In this document: one piece after another, positions 6,129-14,537 of the stretch
Layout: each line of letters opens with the position of its first letter
Numbering within the stretch: the stretch's first letter is position 1
DNA from: a bacterium
GTDB lineage: Bacteria > UBP15 > UBA6099
DNA length: 42,775 bases
Assembly: GCA_029564595.1 (NCBI GenBank)
Contig: JAKQPS010000020.1
Span: forward strand, 1 to 42,775
Direction: 5' to 3'
The notes under the pieces: model-generated
What the model saw: only the letters and a program-made list of their open reading frames with translations
Database searches by the model: none
What the model was told of the DNA's origin: nothing
Position numbers and translations under genes: made by a program

Positions 6129-7901
6129 ATGAAACGAACGAAGATTAATGCGATATTTGCGGTTTTGCTGTGGGCGGCGCTCGCAACTCAGCCCGCGCGA
6201 TGCGAGGAGCCTTGCGTCGACGGGGCTAAGAAATGCTCCGATGACGCTTACGCGGCGACGGCGTGCGAGTCGGGGGAATGGAAACGCGTTGAATGCATGC
6301 GCGACTTCGGCATGTTGTGCGATTCCGGCGAGTGCGTGGAGCCGTGGCGCTACGGCAGCCCAGCGTGGCCGAAGGCCGAGGACGAGCCTCGCTCGACGAA
6401 GGAGTCTCTTGCGGAGAAGGCCGCGTATTTTGAGGAACAGGCTGTCAGGCTTCACTTGCATCCGAAATTGAAATGGATAAATCCCGTTGTTCTGCCGTGC
6501 GCGAAGGCGGATTGCGCTCCCGGACAGAATCCGCCGTGTCTCGACTGCTCCAAGGCCGAACCTCAAGAGGAGATGGCGGCGTGGCGGGACGTGGAAAGCT
6601 GGCTTTCGGGAGAGAATGACGGGCTGTGGAACGCGCTGTACACGGCGGCTCAGGCTTTCAAATACGCCGTGACTCGCGACGAGCAAACTCTCAAAAATAT
6701 AAAACTGCTTCTCGAAGGCGAAGTCACCCGGATGAAGATAACGGGCGTCCCCGGCCTGCTCACGCGGCAGTATGTGATGCCGGGCATCCCCGGCCTTTCG
6801 GCTCCCGAAGACTTGTCTCATTATACCGTCGACGCGGACAAGCTTAACAACAAGTGGGTGCGGATAGGAGATGAGGGGTGCGTCTGGTCGGTGGACCCGG
6901 CGACGATGCAATGGCAAAAGTCCGACCACTGCGGCCTCGAAGAGTACGCGGGATGGAAGTGGCTGGACAACGTCAGCAAGGACGAATACTCCGGACACAT
7001 GTTCATGCTGGCCGCGCTCTCTCAGCTTGTGGAAGATGAAGAGGTCAGGGCGACAGTGGCGGATATGGCGGGTCAGGTCGGCGCTCACATGGTCAGGAAC
7101 GGAATGGATTTCACTGACTGGGACGGGCGCGTAACCGAACACGGAAAAATCAGGGCGGGGGTGATGGACGACTTCGTCGGGTTCAACGCGGCTATGGCGC
7201 TGTCTTTCATAAAAGTCGCGCATGCGGCTTCCGGCAATGAGAAACTCGATAAGTGGTATAGGGACTGCCTGTTGCAGAAGAGCGGGAAGGTCGTTTGCAT
7301 CAAAGGCAAGAACGAGCCTGCGCGCGATTACACGAAATACCTTCCGACCAACGGGTTCTTCAGAGGTTTCGAAGGCTGTTACAGCAACTACAACGGAGTG
7401 TCGATGCACATGCTGAGCCTGTTTGATTTAATCTGGCTTGAGCGGGATCCCGAACTGAAGGAAATCTATCAGCAGACTCTGGACGCGGATGTAATGAGGG
7501 CGGAGGGGCAGCCGCGCGCGGTGATAAACCAGAACAACGCTTGGTTCGACTTTATGTGGGCGGCGATGAAGCGCGTCGGCCCCGGCTCCGACGGGCACGC
7601 TTACGGCGCGGTGGACAACGGCATACGGATGCTCAAACAGTTTCCCGCCCGAAAGAGGCTTCAGGAAATAAAATGTCCGCCGGACAAATGCAAGCCTTAC
7701 TGCGAGGACAGGGCGGGGCGTCAGACTGGGAATTACGCGCGGCCCATAGCGGAAAGATGCGTCCGCCATTTCGTGTGGTGGGGCGACCCTTACGGTTTAG
7801 GCGACTGCGAAGCCGACCCCCGCATTGTTCAGCCTCCGCAGGACTATCTGCTTGCTTACTGGATGGGAAGATATTTCGGATTCATCAGCGAAGACATGTG
7901 A
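6129..7901 (+). CDS. Cys-rich exported protein, probable alpha/alpha-toroid fold
   Basis: A 590-residue protein with a signal peptide (about 1-25, cleavage near ARCEE). The first 75 mature residues hold closely spaced cysteines (CVDGAKKCSD, ACESGEW, CMRDFGMLCDSGECVE), like the small disulfide modules of secreted myxobacterial proteins. The rest is helical with toroid-like motifs such as WLDNVSKDEYSGHMFMLAALSQL, DDFVGFNAAMALSFI and YSNYNGVSMHMLSLFDLIWL, suggesting a six-hairpin or terpene-cyclase-like barrel. More cysteines follow near the C-terminus (CPPDKCKPYC). It is probably disulfide-bonded in the periplasm or outside the cell. I cannot assign a reaction; a polysaccharide-active enzyme is one possibility. 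GGGGGATGAT precedes the ATG. The minus-strand frame across it is a shadow. Confidence 0.8.
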   Translation: MKRTKINAIFAVLLWAALATQPARCEEPCVDGAKKCSDDAYAATACESGEWKRVECMRDFGMLCDSGECVEPWRYGSPAWPKAEDEPRSTKESLAEKAAYFEEQAVRLHLHPKLKWINPVVLPCAKADCAPGQNPPCLDCSKAEPQEEMAAWRDVESWLSGENDGLWNALYTAAQAFKYAVTRDEQTLKNIKLLLEGEVTRMKITGVPGLLTRQYVMPGIPGLSAPEDLSHYTVDADKLNNKWVRIGDEGCVWSVDPATMQWQKSDHCGLEEYAGWKWLDNVSKDEYSGHMFMLAALSQLVEDEEVRATVADMAGQVGAHMVRNGMDFTDWDGRVTEHGKIRAGVMDDFVGFNAAMALSFIKVAHAASGNEKLDKWYRDCLLQKSGKVVCIKGKNEPARDYTKYLPTNGFFRGFEGCYSNYNGVSMHMLSLFDLIWLERDPELKEIYQQTLDADVMRAEGQPRAVINQNNAWFDFMWAAMKRVGPGSDGHAYGAVDNGIRMLKQFPARKRLQEIKCPPDKCKPYCEDRAGRQTGNYARPIAERCVRHFVWWGDPYGLGDCEADPRIVQPPQDYLLAYWMGRYFGFISEDM

Positions 7902-7940
7902 CGCGAAGGCAACCTCTCGCGCGGCGGCAAAGGGATAAAG

Positions 7941-8567
7941 ATGGCTGATTTAATACTGGTAAGGCATGGAGAGACGCAAGGCGAATCTTCTATCCGGTTG
8001 TACGGAAGCACGGACATAGAGTTGAGCGAAACCGGACGCGAGCAGATGAAAAGGGCGGGGGAGGCGCTTTCGGGGATGGAATTCCGCAGCGTAGCGTCAA
8101 GCCCGCTGAAGCGCTCGCGCGAAGGCGCCGCTATTGTTTCCGCCAACTCCAGCGTGGAACCTGTCGCTTTTGACGGATTGAGAGAAATTGGATTCGGTCT
8201 CTGGGAGGGATGGAGCCTTGCGGAAGCCGAAGCGAGAGACCCGGTCGCATTCAACCTCTGGAAAACGACCGGAACGGACTTCACTTTTCCCGGCGGCGAG
8301 TCTAAAAAAGGATTCTTCCGAAGAGTCGCCGTGGCTGCGGCTGAAATTTTTCCTAGGCTGGAAACCCCTGCGCTGGCGGTTCTGCATAAGGGAGTCATCA
8401 AAGGCGTTCTTGCCGGGCTTGCCGGAACCGATCCTGTGGATTACGCAAATTCTCCGGTGGAACTCGGTTCGATTTTCAGGCTGAACAAATCAAACGGCAA
8501 ATGGATAGTCGTATCGTTTAACGAGACCGATCACCTTCGAGAACTGCGCATCCCCGGCTCAGCATGA
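7941..8567 (+). CDS. Histidine phosphatase family protein (PhoE/CobC-like)
   Basis: A 208-residue cytoplasmic protein of the phosphoglycerate-mutase-like superfamily. It shows LVRHGET at 6-12 with the phospho-accepting His9, SSPLKRSREGA, FGLWEG with the acid residue, and LHKGVIKG for the second catalytic His, where most relatives have SHGG. The length fits cofactor-independent-of-bisphosphate phosphatases such as CobC or PhoE. The substrate is unknown; alpha-ribazole phosphate is possible, since corrinoid enzymes occur in the window, but no cobalamin gene is adjacent. AAAGGGAT precedes the ATG. Confidence 0.85.
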   Translation: MADLILVRHGETQGESSIRLYGSTDIELSETGREQMKRAGEALSGMEFRSVASSPLKRSREGAAIVSANSSVEPVAFDGLREIGFGLWEGWSLAEAEARDPVAFNLWKTTGTDFTFPGGESKKGFFRRVAVAAAEIFPRLETPALAVLHKGVIKGVLAGLAGTDPVDYANSPVELGSIFRLNKSNGKWIVVSFNETDHLRELRIPGSA

Positions 8568-8669
8568 CAATAATCCCATTCTGATTATCATTCAGTCGAA
8601 GGTTGCGCCATTTTTTGTCGACCGGGCAGCCGCGATGCGGAAAAGACGCGAGCGCAAGCTAAAAACGCG

Positions 8670-8698
8670 TTGTGCGATATTTCGTTTTATGGTATATT
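8670..8698 (+). promoter_or_regulatory. Extended -10 promoter of glgP
   Basis: TTGTGC (8670-8675), a 17-bp spacer and TATATT (8693-8698), with TGG directly before the -10 hexamer making an extended -10. Start is expected near 8705, giving a leader of about 40 nt. Confidence 0.55.
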
Positions 8699-8745
8699 AG
8701 TCAACTATATGAAAAACGCCTTTTAAATCAAAACGGAGAGAAAAT

Positions 8746-11307
8746 ATGAAACCATGTCACGTTTTCCATGTGGCTCCGTCGCTTCCGGAAAAACTGAATA
8801 CTTTGATGGAGCTTGCGTATAACATCAGATGGAGTTGGGATCACGATACGGTGGACCTGTTCCGCAGACTCGACAGAGACTTGTGGGACAACATGTACGG
8901 CAACCCGGTGAAGATGCTGGGGCATATCAAACAGAACAGGCTGAAGGAAGTCGAGAACGACGACGCGATAATGGCCCACCTCGAACGCGCGTATGAGAGC
9001 CTAGTTGAATATCTCGGCGAACCGAAAACATGGTATCAGACTTATCAGAAGCCGAAATATCCGCTCGAAGTGGCTTACTTCTCGATGGAGTTCGGACTCA
9101 CCGAATGCATCACCAACTATTCGGGCGGTCTGGGACTGCTCTCCGGAGACCATATCAAGGCGGCCAGCGACCTCGGCATTCCTTTCACGGGGATCGGCCT
9201 GTTGTATCAGGAAGGTTATTTCGCTCAGTATCTCAACGCGGACGGATGGCAGAACGAGAAGTATCTCGACAACGATTTCTTCACAATGCCGATTAGGCAG
9301 TTGACGGACAAAGACGGCAAGCCTGTAAGGATACAGGTGGAGTACCCGACCGGAACGGTGACTGCGCAGGTGTGGAACATTCAGGTCGGCAGAAACATGC
9401 TTCTGCTGCTCGACACGAACCTGCCGGAAGCGAACAGCCCCGAAGACTGCAAGATTACCGGCGCGCTGTACGGCGGCGACATCCACCAGAGGATGAAACA
9501 GGAGATATTGCTGGGGATAGGCGGCGTGAGGACGCTGGTCGCCGCCGGGATTGAGCCGAACGTCTATCACATGAACGAGGGCCATTCGGCGTTCCTGAGC
9601 ATGGAGCGAATTGCCAGATACATGAGGATCAAGAACCTTGACTTCTGGGAGTCCAGATCGGTTGTGAGAGCGAGCAACGTTTTTACTACTCACACGCCCG
9701 TTCCAGCCGGCATCGACATTTTCTCTCCGGACATCGTGGTCAAGTATTTGAAAAGATACATCGACGCTCTGGGAATCAGCGAAGACGCATTTCTCGGTCT
9801 GGGAAGACAGAATCCGTCGGACAAGGCCGAGAGTTTCAGCATGGCGGTGTTTGCGATAAAGAACGCGGCGCTGATAAACGGCGTCAGCGAGCTTCACGGA
9901 GACGTGTCAAGAAAGATGTTCGCCGGAATTTGGCCGGACGTTCCGGTGGACGAAGTGCCGATTACTCACGTGACGAACGGCGTCCACACTCTTTCATGGG
10001 TGTCGAAGGAAATGACCGACCTGCTCGACAGATATCTCGGCCCGAAATGGAAAACGGACCCGACGGACAAAGAGCTGTGGAAAAGAACGGATGTGATTCC
10101 GCCCGAGGAGTTGTGGAGGACGCACGAGCGGCGGCGGGAGAGGCTGGTGGCGTTTGCCAGAAGGAAACTTGCCCAGCAGCTTGAGTCGCAGGGCGCTCTT
10201 TCGTCGGAAGTCCGCAAGGCCGCCGAAGTCCTCAACCCAGAGGCTCTCACCATAGGCTTCGCCCGCAGATTCGCCACTTACAAACGCGGCGACCTGCTGA
10301 TGAGAGACCCTGAAAGGCTCATAAAGCTCCTAAACGACAAAGACAGACCGGTTCAGATTATTTACGCCGGGAAAGCGCACCCGCGAGACGTCGAGGGCAA
10401 AGAGGTTATCAAACACATCATCCATCAGGCCAGACGTCCCGAACTGCGCTCCCACATCGTCTTTCTGGAAAACTACGACATCTTCCTTGCCCGCTACATG
10501 ACTCAGGGAGTGGACATCTGGCTGAACACGCCGAGGCGTCCGATGGAGGCCAGCGGCACTAGCGGAATGAAAGCCACCGTCAACGGCGCTCTTAACATCA
10601 GCGTGCTGGACGGCTGGTGGTGCGAGGGTTATAACGCCGACCTCGGATGGGCTATCGGCCACGGCGAGGTGTATGACAACTATCAGTATCAGGATGAGAT
10701 TGAAGCCAATCAGTTATATGAAATATTGGAGAAAGAAGTCGTTCCCCTTTATTACGAACGCGGCTCGGACGGTCTGCCCCGCAGATGGATTCAGATGATG
10801 AAGAACTCGATGAAAAACAACTGTCCGGTCTTCAACACGAACCGGATGGTTCAGCAATACGCTGTCGAGACTTACGACCCCTGCGCCCGCAGACACGATA
10901 TGCTCACTGAGAACGATTGCGCCGAAACGCGAGCTTTCACTCAGTGGAAAATCAAAGTCCGGAGCGTTTGGAAAAACCTAAAAATCCGCTCTGTGAAATG
11001 CAACGGCGGCGACATGGTCAAAGTCGGAGACAAGATGGAGATCGAGGCGCAGGTGGAGTTGGCCGGTCTAACGCCCGAAGATGTTCTCGTTCAGAGCGTG
11101 CACGGCCCTCTCAACGCCGACGGCTTGATAGACAAGCCTTCCATTGTGACGCTTCAACCGGCGGGAACCACAGGCGACGGCGCAACCGTCTTCAAAGGCG
11201 ACATAACGGCGGTTAACAGCGGAAGGCACGGCCACACCCTGCGCGTCATTCCGACCAACAAGAGCCTTCAGGACCCGTTCAAGATGGGACTTATTCTCTG
11301 GGCATGA
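8746..11307 (+). CDS. glgP: Alpha-glucan phosphorylase (GT35, short form)
   Basis: An 853-residue enzyme of the TIGR02094 type, which releases glucose 1-phosphate from glycogen or maltodextrin using pyridoxal phosphate. The N-terminal 110 residues are the DUF3417 module (LMELAYNIRWSWDHD). Catalytic-domain landmarks are YFSMEFGL, NYSGGLGLLSGDH, NEGHSAF, THTPVPAGID, the ATYKRGDLL loop, and EASGTSGMKATVNG with the cofactor Lys at about 609. The C-terminal 110 residues form a beta-rich tail. It is transcribed alone: its own promoter stands upstream and a strong terminator follows 12 bases after the stop. No other glycogen gene is in the window. GGAGAG precedes the ATG. Confidence 0.95.
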   Translation: MKPCHVFHVAPSLPEKLNTLMELAYNIRWSWDHDTVDLFRRLDRDLWDNMYGNPVKMLGHIKQNRLKEVENDDAIMAHLERAYESLVEYLGEPKTWYQTYQKPKYPLEVAYFSMEFGLTECITNYSGGLGLLSGDHIKAASDLGIPFTGIGLLYQEGYFAQYLNADGWQNEKYLDNDFFTMPIRQLTDKDGKPVRIQVEYPTGTVTAQVWNIQVGRNMLLLLDTNLPEANSPEDCKITGALYGGDIHQRMKQEILLGIGGVRTLVAAGIEPNVYHMNEGHSAFLSMERIARYMRIKNLDFWESRSVVRASNVFTTHTPVPAGIDIFSPDIVVKYLKRYIDALGISEDAFLGLGRQNPSDKAESFSMAVFAIKNAALINGVSELHGDVSRKMFAGIWPDVPVDEVPITHVTNGVHTLSWVSKEMTDLLDRYLGPKWKTDPTDKELWKRTDVIPPEELWRTHERRRERLVAFARRKLAQQLESQGALSSEVRKAAEVLNPEALTIGFARRFATYKRGDLLMRDPERLIKLLNDKDRPVQIIYAGKAHPRDVEGKEVIKHIIHQARRPELRSHIVFLENYDIFLARYMTQGVDIWLNTPRRPMEASGTSGMKATVNGALNISVLDGWWCEGYNADLGWAIGHGEVYDNYQYQDEIEANQLYEILEKEVVPLYYERGSDGLPRRWIQMMKNSMKNNCPVFNTNRMVQQYAVETYDPCARRHDMLTENDCAETRAFTQWKIKVRSVWKNLKIRSVKCNGGDMVKVGDKMEIEAQVELAGLTPEDVLVQSVHGPLNADGLIDKPSIVTLQPAGTTGDGATVFKGDITAVNSGRHGHTLRVIPTNKSLQDPFKMGLILWA

Positions 11308-11318
11308 GCGAAGATTAT

Positions 11319-11356
11319 CCCGGCTCGCCTCCCATAGGCGAGCCGGGGCGGTTTTA
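11319..11356 (+). terminator. Intrinsic terminator after glgP
   Basis: A perfect 11-bp stem, CCCGGCTCGCC (11319-11329) with GGCGAGCCGGG (11337-11347) around a 7-nt loop, is followed four bases later by TTTT. It lies between convergent glgP and lepB. Confidence 0.85.
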
Positions 11357-11399
11357 ATTGCGTTAAACCCGGTTCAACCCGAATCCGTCATTGAAGAAA

Positions 11400-12251
11400 T
11401 TACTTGAGGATTTTAATTCTATCCAGAGGCCAGAATCTAGCCCATCCTTTGCTGCGCACGTTTTTCAGAGGCAGCGGACCCCAGACATGACTGTCGTTGC
11501 TGTTGTTCCTGTTGTCTCCCATAAGGAAGACATGTCCTTCGGGCACTTTCACGGCCGCCATATTGTAGAGGGGAGGGGCCTTGATATAAGGCTCGTTGAT
11601 TGGCATGTGATTTACATAGACTGTGAGGTCTCTTACTTCAATGGTGTCTCCGCCGACCGCGACGACACGCTTAATGAAATTGGTTTTCGGGTCTTTCAGG
11701 AACGGTATGGGGATAGGGCGGGGAGTGCGTTCTCCGTCCTGATTGAACACGATAATCTCGCCGCGTTGCGGCTCCCTGAATCGATACGTGAACATGAACC
11801 CGACGACCCTGTCGCCTATGTAGATAGTCGGTTCCATGGAGCTTGACGGGATGACATAGGTTTGAAGGATGAAGGGGCGGATTATCCCGAACGCGACGAT
11901 AAACGCCAGAACTATCGCCTGAAGAAGGTCTCTGACATATTGCTTAGGAGTCGGTTTGACAAAGAAAACGGCGGTCTGCTCTCCGTGTGGAGAAGAGACT
12001 GCCACTTTAGTTTTTCCTGTGGGTTTAAGGGGCTTTATCTTGAATGTGACGGAGCCGCCCCGGGCTGTTTTTTCTTCTTTGTATTTAAGCTTGCGGCACT
12101 CGGCGGTCACCGGAATGTCTTCTTTGACCGCCTTGCCTTTTGAGTCTTTGAAAGAACATTTTACGACAACTTCGGAAAGTCCGTCGGACACCACTGAATC
12201 CGGCTTGACCTCCACCCGCATTGATGGGCTGTTGTCCTTACCGTCGGGCAT
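11400..12251 (-). CDS. lepB: Signal peptidase I with an N-terminal beta-domain extension
   Basis: The C-terminal 180 residues are a type I signal peptidase: a membrane helix (about 108-128), PSSSMEPT with the catalytic Ser (138 from this start), FIKRVVAVGGD with the catalytic Lys (194) and the GDNRNNSNDS box. About 100 extra residues precede the helix and look like a bacterial Ig-like fold (VEVKPDSVVSDGLSEVVVKC to VAVSSPHGEQTAVFFV). KPTPKQYVRD before the helix is positive, so this domain should face the cytoplasm. The start is uncertain: ATG 12251 or TTG 12257, neither with a good ribosome site, and the rplS stop lies only 25 bases upstream, so translation is probably coupled. It is the last gene of the ffh operon. 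Confidence 0.92.
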   Translation of the reverse strand: MPDGKDNSPSMRVEVKPDSVVSDGLSEVVVKCSFKDSKGKAVKEDIPVTAECRKLKYKEEKTARGGSVTFKIKPLKPTGKTKVAVSSPHGEQTAVFFVKPTPKQYVRDLLQAIVLAFIVAFGIIRPFILQTYVIPSSSMEPTIYIGDRVVGFMFTYRFREPQRGEIIVFNQDGERTPRPIPIPFLKDPKTNFIKRVVAVGGDTIEVRDLTVYVNHMPINEPYIKAPPLYNMAAVKVPEGHVFLMGDNRNNSNDSHVWGPLPLKNVRSKGWARFWPLDRIKILK

Positions 12252-12276
12252 CTTCAAAACCGAAGCAACGCCGGCG

Positions 12277-12669
12277 TCACGTCGCGCTTTCGGAGGATTT
12301 CTGTTTCTTCCTGACGACGATGCGCTCTTTTAGTCTCGCGGATTTGCCTGAAAGGTCGCGCAGATAGTACAAGCGGGCGCGCCTGACCTTGCTGTGGCGG
12401 ACGATGGTGACTTTTTCCACCCTCGGCGAGTGCAGCGGGAACGTTTTTTCAACGCCTATGGAGAAGGATGTCTTGCGCACGGTGAACGTCGCGCCCAGCC
12501 CCCCGCCTCTCTTCCTTATCACCACGCCCTGAAACACCTGCGTGCGTTCTTTGCCGCCTTCGACAATCTTATGGTCCACTTTCACCAAATCCCCGACTTC
12601 GAACTTCGGGATGTCTTCGGCCTTTTTCATGTAGTCTTTTTCAAACTGCTCAATCGCCTTGATTCTCAT
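12277..12669 (-). CDS. rplS: 50S ribosomal protein L19
   Basis: A 130-residue L19 with the hallmark stretches [25 protein letters not shown] and [33 protein letters not shown]. It binds 23S rRNA at the subunit interface. The C-terminal tail after KERI is basic and slightly extended. AGGAG lies eight bases before the ATG. The order trmD-rplS-lepB is the common one. Confidence 0.97.
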   Translation of the reverse strand: MRIKAIEQFEKDYMKKAEDIPKFEVGDLVKVDHKIVEGGKERTQVFQGVVIRKRGGGLGATFTVRKTSFSIGVEKTFPLHSPRVEKVTIVRHSKVRRARLYYLRDLSGKSARLKERIVVRKKQKSSESAT

Positions 12670-12723
12670 ACCGCTGCTCCTGTCTTTAATCTTATTCGTT
12701 AAGGTTCCGCGATCTCGCGGCCT

Positions 12724-13470
12724 TTATTCGTTTCCAGAACATTTCAGCGACTCGATGAACTTTACATCTTTGTCGCTCAATTCCGCGCCTTCCAGCAGGT
12801 CCGGCCTTCGCCTGAAAGTCGTCTCCAAACTTTTAAGCCTTCGCCATTCGGCGATTTTTGCGTGATGCCCGGATATAAGTTCCTCCGGAACCGCCATCCC
12901 CTCGAACTCCGGGGGGCGGGTGTAAAGCGGCGGGCCTAAGAGGGAGTCCTCGAAGGTGTCAGTCTCCGCCGATTCGGCGTTGCCGAGCGCTCCCGGAACA
13001 AACCGGGCCGCCGCCTCGATCATCGCCAGCGCCGCAAGCTCGCCGCCCATAAGCACGAAATCCCCGATGGAAATTTCATCCGTGGCCCTGCTTTCGACAA
13101 CCCGCGCGTCTATTCCGCCGTAGTGTCCGCAGACGACCGTCCATTCCGGAGTCTCGCCATATTTGCGGGCGAGGGCAGAGTCGAACTTGCGGCCTCGCGG
13201 CGTCGTGAACACCACCGGCATCCTTCCGGGAGTTCCCGGAGCCCCGGCCACGTCGTCTATCGCCGCCGCAAGCACATCCGGTTTAAGAATCATCCCGGCC
13301 CCTCCGCCGTACGGTGTGTCGTCGACGGTTCTGTGCTTGTCGCAGGCCCAGTCTCTCAGTTGCGTCGCCGAGACCTCTATAAGACCTTTCTCTCGGGCTT
13401 TCCCAACCAAGCTCAACCCGGCGTAGAATTCCACCAGTTCCGGAAAGAGCGTTATCACGTGGACTTTCAT
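12724..13470 (-). CDS. trmD: tRNA (guanine-N1-)-methyltransferase
   Basis: A 248-residue SPOUT-class enzyme that makes m1G37 in tRNA using S-adenosylmethionine. Recognisable parts are MKVHVITLFPELVEFY, YGGGAGM, GHYGGIDARV, the knot region SIGDFVLMGGELAA and the linker TRPPEFEGMAVPEELISGHH. The frame is open further upstream, but the ATG at 13470 overlaps the rimM stop as ATGA and gives the family's normal N-terminus. Confidence 0.97.
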   Translation of the reverse strand: MKVHVITLFPELVEFYAGLSLVGKAREKGLIEVSATQLRDWACDKHRTVDDTPYGGGAGMILKPDVLAAAIDDVAGAPGTPGRMPVVFTTPRGRKFDSALARKYGETPEWTVVCGHYGGIDARVVESRATDEISIGDFVLMGGELAALAMIEAAARFVPGALGNAESAETDTFEDSLLGPPLYTRPPEFEGMAVPEELISGHHAKIAEWRRLKSLETTFRRRPDLLEGAELSDKDVKFIESLKCSGNE

Positions 13471-13988
13471 GTCGTCCAAGCCTTGTCGATTGTCATCGCG
13501 CCGCGCTCTAGGTCGATCTCTTTGACGCACGCTTTTATCGCCGGCGCCAGATATTCAGTTTTTCCGTCCGCGGAACGAATCACATAAAACTCGTTGCCGC
13601 TCGCGGACATCACAGCCTCCAGAATCCCCAACTCTTCCCCTCCGGCGTCGAACACCTTGAGGCCTTCTAGTTGGTAGACGTAGTATGTGTCCTTCTCAGT
13701 TATCGGAAGGGTTTCCTCCTCCGGAATCCTGACCAGACAGCCCTTGAGCTTGGCCGCGTCTTCCGGGGTGTCGATCCCCTCGAATTTCAGCAACACGTTG
13801 CCCGAATGCTTCTTCGAGCCTTCCAGCCTGAGTTCGCCGGGGCCTCCGGGTTTGCCTTCGGCCTTCTCCACAACAACTTTCTTCAGGAGAGCGAACCTGT
13901 CGGGGTCGTCGGTGAGAAGCGAAACCTTCACCCATCCCCTTATGCCATGGGAACCTCTGACGATTCCGATGTTGACAAGCCGGCTCAT
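13467..13988 (-). CDS. rimM: 16S rRNA-processing protein RimM
   Basis: A 173-residue assembly factor for the 30S subunit head. The N-terminal RimM domain begins with NIGIVRGSHGIRGWVKVSLLTDDPDRF. A PRC-barrel follows from about residue 100 (YYVYQLEGLKVFDAGGEELGILEAV). Its start overlaps the khpA stop and its stop overlaps the trmD start, both as ATGA, so the three are translationally coupled. Confidence 0.96.
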   Translation of the reverse strand: MSRLVNIGIVRGSHGIRGWVKVSLLTDDPDRFALLKKVVVEKAEGKPGGPGELRLEGSKKHSGNVLLKFEGIDTPEDAAKLKGCLVRIPEEETLPITEKDTYYVYQLEGLKVFDAGGEELGILEAVMSASGNEFYVIRSADGKTEYLAPAIKACVKEIDLERGAMTIDKAWTT

Positions 13989-14215
13989 CCGAGAAGCTCT
14001 ATGGATACCTTTTTGCCGTCTTTCACAGCCGCGGCTCTTACAATCGTGCGGATGGCGTTGATTATCCGCCCCTGTTTTCCGATCACTTTTCCGATGTCCG
14101 ATTCAGCGACTTTGATCTCGTACACGACCGCTTTTTCGCCCACGACTTCGGATATGGTCACTTCTTCAGGAGTGTCGACTATCGACTTCACCAGCAGTTG
14201 CAGTAATTCGTTCAT
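13985..14215 (-). CDS. khpA: KH-domain RNA-binding protein KhpA
   Basis: A 76-residue single KH domain with the RNA-binding loop GKVIGKQGR. It fits the KhpA/YlqC family, which pairs with KhpB and is normally found between rpsP and rimM. The start at 14215 is chosen over the upstream ATG because GGAGGAGGTG lies eight bases before it and the product then begins MNELLQLLVKSIVD as in relatives. Confidence 0.94.
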   Translation of the reverse strand: MNELLQLLVKSIVDTPEEVTISEVVGEKAVVYEIKVAESDIGKVIGKQGRIINAIRTIVRAAAVKDGKKVSIELLG

Positions 14216-14252
14216 ACGAACACCTCCTCCCGGACATTCCGTCAACCGGCGC

Positions 14253-14501
14253 TTACTTGCTCAGCAAGCCTTTGGCCGATAGCAGTTTTTTAACCGCGTC
14301 GCTCGGCTGCGCGCCTTTGTTCAACCAATCCAGAACCCGGTCTTCGTTCAGGGTTATGGATTCGGGGTAGTTCGCCGGATCAAAGTGTCCCAGTATCTCC
14401 ACGAATCTTCCGTCTCTGGCCTTCGATTGCTCGGCCGCAACGACTCTGTAGTGCGGGACATGCTTCCTTCCGGTTCTTGCCAGTCTCAACCTTACCGCCA
14501 C
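14253..14501 (-). CDS. rpsP: 30S ribosomal protein S16
   Basis: An 82-residue S16 beginning AVRLRLARTGRKHVPHYRVV and containing GRFVEILGHFDP. It starts with GTG at 14501, five bases after a strong GGAGGTG site. Confidence 0.97.
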   Translation of the reverse strand: MAVRLRLARTGRKHVPHYRVVAAEQSKARDGRFVEILGHFDPANYPESITLNEDRVLDWLNKGAQPSDAVKKLLSAKGLLSK

Positions 14502-14537
14502 ATTTCACCTCCGGTCAATCTTATAATTATATACTAT

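Noticed and set aside
6078-7409. 443-codon minus-strand open frame
   Set aside because: It is antisense to the Cys-rich secreted gene, whose signal peptide, ribosome site and codon use are convincing; the antisense product is rich in Arg, His and Pro as expected for a shadow.
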